A stretch of 8,322 nucleotides of DNA from DAIRET01 sp036795455. Its GTDB lineage: Bacteria; Bacteroidota; Ignavibacteria; Ignavibacteriales; Ignavibacteriaceae. Under the pieces are notes generated by a model, which searched no databases, was not told the origin of the DNA, and worked only from the letters and a program-made list of their open reading frames with translations. This document shows positions 6,657 to 8,322 of the stretch, in pieces (position 1 is the first letter of the stretch; each line of letters opens with the position of its first letter). The DNA is taken from the NCBI GenBank assembly GCA_036795455.1, contig DAIRET010000132.1, positions 1 through 8,322 of the forward strand. Reading direction: 5' to 3'. A program made the position numbers and the translations under genes.

Positions 6657-8306
6657 ATGCAAAAATTCAATACTGTATTATATCTTTTTTCATGCTTGTT
6701 TTTAGCGTTGTTTATTACAACAGCCAATTACGGTAGTTCAGGTAAACCCGGTGTTTTTACAGCGGGCTCCGGCTATCCCGCTTCCCCTCTTGTTAAGTTT
6801 ATTAATCTGAATTCCCCTAACGGCGGAGAGACATGGCAAGCCGGAACAAACCATCTTATTAACTGGACAAGTACGGATATTAATTTTGTAACAATTGAGT
6901 ATTCAACTGATAACGGAGGAAGCTGGACAACAATTATCAATCAACAAGCTGCATCAACAAACAACTATATTTGGAATATTCCGCAGAATGTTAATTCCAC
7001 ACAGGCATTAGTAAGAATCTACGATTTTGAAGACCCATTCTTTACCGATGTTAGTGATGCAGTTTTTTCAATTAGCCGGTTACAACTGCAATCCCCTACA
7101 ATCGGACAAAAATTACTCGTTAATTCAACTCACGCAATTCAATGGATTGCAAGCGGAAATATTGCGAATGTTAAATTGGAATATTCAACAAATGCCGGAA
7201 ACAACTGGCAATTAATTACTGCTTCTACAAATGCTGCAATAGGCTCGTACAATTGGACAGTGCCTAATTCACCTACAACACAGGCATTGATTCGTATAAG
7301 TGATGCTGCTATGCCTGCAATTATCGACACTTCCGACAGTTTTATTATTTCATCATTAACTGTTGTCTCCCCAAATGGAGGCGAAGTATTCAATGCAGGT
7401 TCAACACAGCAGATTTCATGGACAAGCAATAATGTTTCTTTTGTTAAGCTGGAATACAGTATTGATAACGGATTAAGCTGGACTACAATTGTAAATTCAT
7501 TTGCGGCAGGAACCGGAAGTTACACATGGAGTATTCCGAATGCCCCAACTAATGAAGGGTTAATAAGAATAAGTGATGCTTCATATCCTAATGTAAGAGA
7601 TCTTAGTGATAATGTCTTTTCCATTAGAGGAATTCAGATTACGGCTCCAAATGGCGGTGAAGGATTGAAAATCGGCTCTAATTACAACATCTTCTGGACT
7701 TCAAATATTACTACGAATGTAAAAATTGAAATAACAACAGACAATGGTTCCACCTGGAGCCAGATAGCAGCTTCGGTTGCAGCAACTGCCGGAAGTTATA
7801 TTTACGCCGTTCCCAATACACCGACAAACCAGGCAAAAATTAGAATAACAAGTTTAATCGACCCGTCTTTAAAAGATGAATCAGACACAACATTTACAAT
7901 AGGAAATATAAACATCACTTCCCCGCTCGGTGGTGAATCCTGGTTAGCCGGGTCTACACAGACTATTAATTTTAACGTAACTAATGGAATAGACATAGTT
8001 AGGATTGATTATTCAACTAATAATGGAACAAGCTGGAACTTAATTACTTCTTCAACTCCGGCTTCTACAGGTACTTACAACTGGAACATTCCGTCTAATT
8101 TATCAACTGACCAGGCAAAGATAAGAATTTCCGATGCAGCTACAGGTTTGAACCTTGCTGTAATCAGTAATACGTTTTCAATTTCGAGTTTAAGGTTAAT
8201 ATCACCTAATGGCGGAGAGGCTTATCCTTCAGGCTCATCTCAAAATATTACATGGTCAAGTAGTTCAACTATAAGTAATATTCTTATTGCACGCACTTGT
8301 TACTAG
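6657..8306 (+). CDS. Secreted multi-repeat Ig-like protein, 3' end disrupted
   Basis: A signal peptide (M-Q-K-F, hydrophobic core ~7-22) is followed by a short Gly/Ser/Pro linker and then five full Ig-like repeats of ~92 residues: ~48-140, 141-231, 232-323, 324-415 and 416-510. Each opens with S-P-N-G-G-E or a variant, followed by a W/F-x-x-G stretch. Each continues with I-x-W-T-S, V-K-L-E-Y-S-T-D-N-G-x-S-W, Y-x-W-x-I-P and I-R-I-S-D, and closes with F-S-I-S. These resemble the bacterial Ig-like repeats related to the Kre9/KNH-type domain (my recognition, not searched). Such proteins are usually extracellular, and in this group often end in a type IX secretion sorting domain. None is present here: the sixth repeat (from 511) breaks off after N-I-L-I and ends A-R-T-C-Y-stop, where E-Y-S-T-D-N-G is expected. 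The natural protein was therefore probably longer. Cys13 is not in a lipobox. Located 46 nt after B2, possibly in the same operon. Binding or adhesion is plausible but unproven. Confidence 0.8.
   Translation: MQKFNTVLYLFSCLFLALFITTANYGSSGKPGVFTAGSGYPASPLVKFINLNSPNGGETWQAGTNHLINWTSTDINFVTIEYSTDNGGSWTTIINQQAASTNNYIWNIPQNVNSTQALVRIYDFEDPFFTDVSDAVFSISRLQLQSPTIGQKLLVNSTHAIQWIASGNIANVKLEYSTNAGNNWQLITASTNAAIGSYNWTVPNSPTTQALIRISDAAMPAIIDTSDSFIISSLTVVSPNGGEVFNAGSTQQISWTSNNVSFVKLEYSIDNGLSWTTIVNSFAAGTGSYTWSIPNAPTNEGLIRISDASYPNVRDLSDNVFSIRGIQITAPNGGEGLKIGSNYNIFWTSNITTNVKIEITTDNGSTWSQIAASVAATAGSYIYAVPNTPTNQAKIRITSLIDPSLKDESDTTFTIGNINITSPLGGESWLAGSTQTINFNVTNGIDIVRIDYSTNNGTSWNLITSSTPASTGTYNWNIPSNLSTDQAKIRISDAATGLNLAVISNTFSISSLRLISPNGGEAYPSGSSQNITWSSSSTISNILIARTCY
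6798..8289 (+). repeat. Five and a half tandem Ig-like domain repeats
   Basis: Domain-coding units run at about 6798-7076, 7077-7349, 7350-7625, 7626-7901 and 7902-8186, plus a partial unit 8187-8289. Similarity is at the protein level; the DNA copies are diverged, so this is an old array rather than a recent expansion. Unit 2 has lost the N-G-G-E motif (reads S-P-T-I-G-Q), and unit 5 reads S-P-L-G-G-E. Confidence 0.85.
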
Positions 8307-8322
8307 CGCAAGTGCCAAAATG
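8290..8322. other. Hairpin-bearing sequence foreign to the repeat protein; possible mobile-element end
   Basis: From about 8290 the sequence no longer encodes the expected repeat. It contains GCACTTG (8293-8299) and its exact complement CAAGTGC (8309-8315) around a 9-nt loop that includes the new stop codon. A hairpin just inside an insertion point is characteristic of the left end of IS200/IS605-type elements, and similar palindromes flank REP-associated transposase genes. No transposase is visible because the window stops at 8322. A transcription terminator is less likely, since no T-tract follows. An assembly junction is also possible. Confidence 0.35.

Noticed and set aside
6657..6722. 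Possible lipoprotein signal at Cys13 of the repeat protein
   Set aside because: Leu-Phe-Ser before the Cys does not fit a lipobox, and hydrophobic residues continue for about 8 positions after it, so it sits within the core of an ordinary Sec signal.
7139..7429. Open frame of 96 codons on the minus strand within the repeat-protein gene
   Set aside because: It lies fully antisense to a clear coding sequence, has no recognisable domain or start signal, and similar antisense frames recur across the repeats as a by-product of their codon pattern.
6798..8289. CRISPR or short tandem DNA repeat array
   Set aside because: The periodicity (~276 bp) is at the protein level with diverged codons, so it reflects repeated Ig-like domains.

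Overview
This AT-rich window reads entirely on the + strand. It looks like a chromosomal operon of a Gram-negative bacterium from the Bacteroidota/Chlorobiota/Ignavibacteriota group. That placement is an inference from three things: Sec signal peptides ending in AQ or PQ-like sites, outer-membrane proteins ending in an aromatic residue, and a secreted protein built from 'SPNGGE..' Ig-like repeats, which are common in that superphylum. No marker gene is present, so the placement is not proven.

Layout. (1) 2-682 is the 3' part of a beta-rich protein of unknown function whose true start is probably before the window, followed by a hairpin that looks like a terminator (681-716). (2) 743-6610 holds four tightly packed genes in the order A1-B1-A2-B2. 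A1 (505 aa) and A2 (507 aa) are paralogues, and B1 (461 aa) and B2 (473 aa) are paralogues, so a two-gene cassette has been duplicated in tandem and has since diverged. All four have signal peptides, a conserved N-terminal periplasmic-looking region, and a beta-rich C-terminal part ending in Y or F, as expected of outer-membrane barrels. None matches a family I can name. (3) 6657-8306 encodes a secreted protein with five complete Ig-like repeats of about 92 residues and a sixth that is cut off. (4) The last ~33 bases no longer fit the repeat protein and contain a 7-bp hairpin, which could be the edge of an inserted element or an assembly junction.

How they may work together. The gaps from A1 to the repeat protein are 22, 7, -11 and 46 nt, so A1-B1-A2-B2 are very probably co-transcribed and the repeat protein may be too. 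The simplest reading is that A and B are partners in an envelope complex, present in two versions, and that the Ig-repeat protein is an extracellular protein made alongside it. The partnership is inferred only from the repeated gene order. The duplicated A-B cassette is the best candidate here for an undescribed system.
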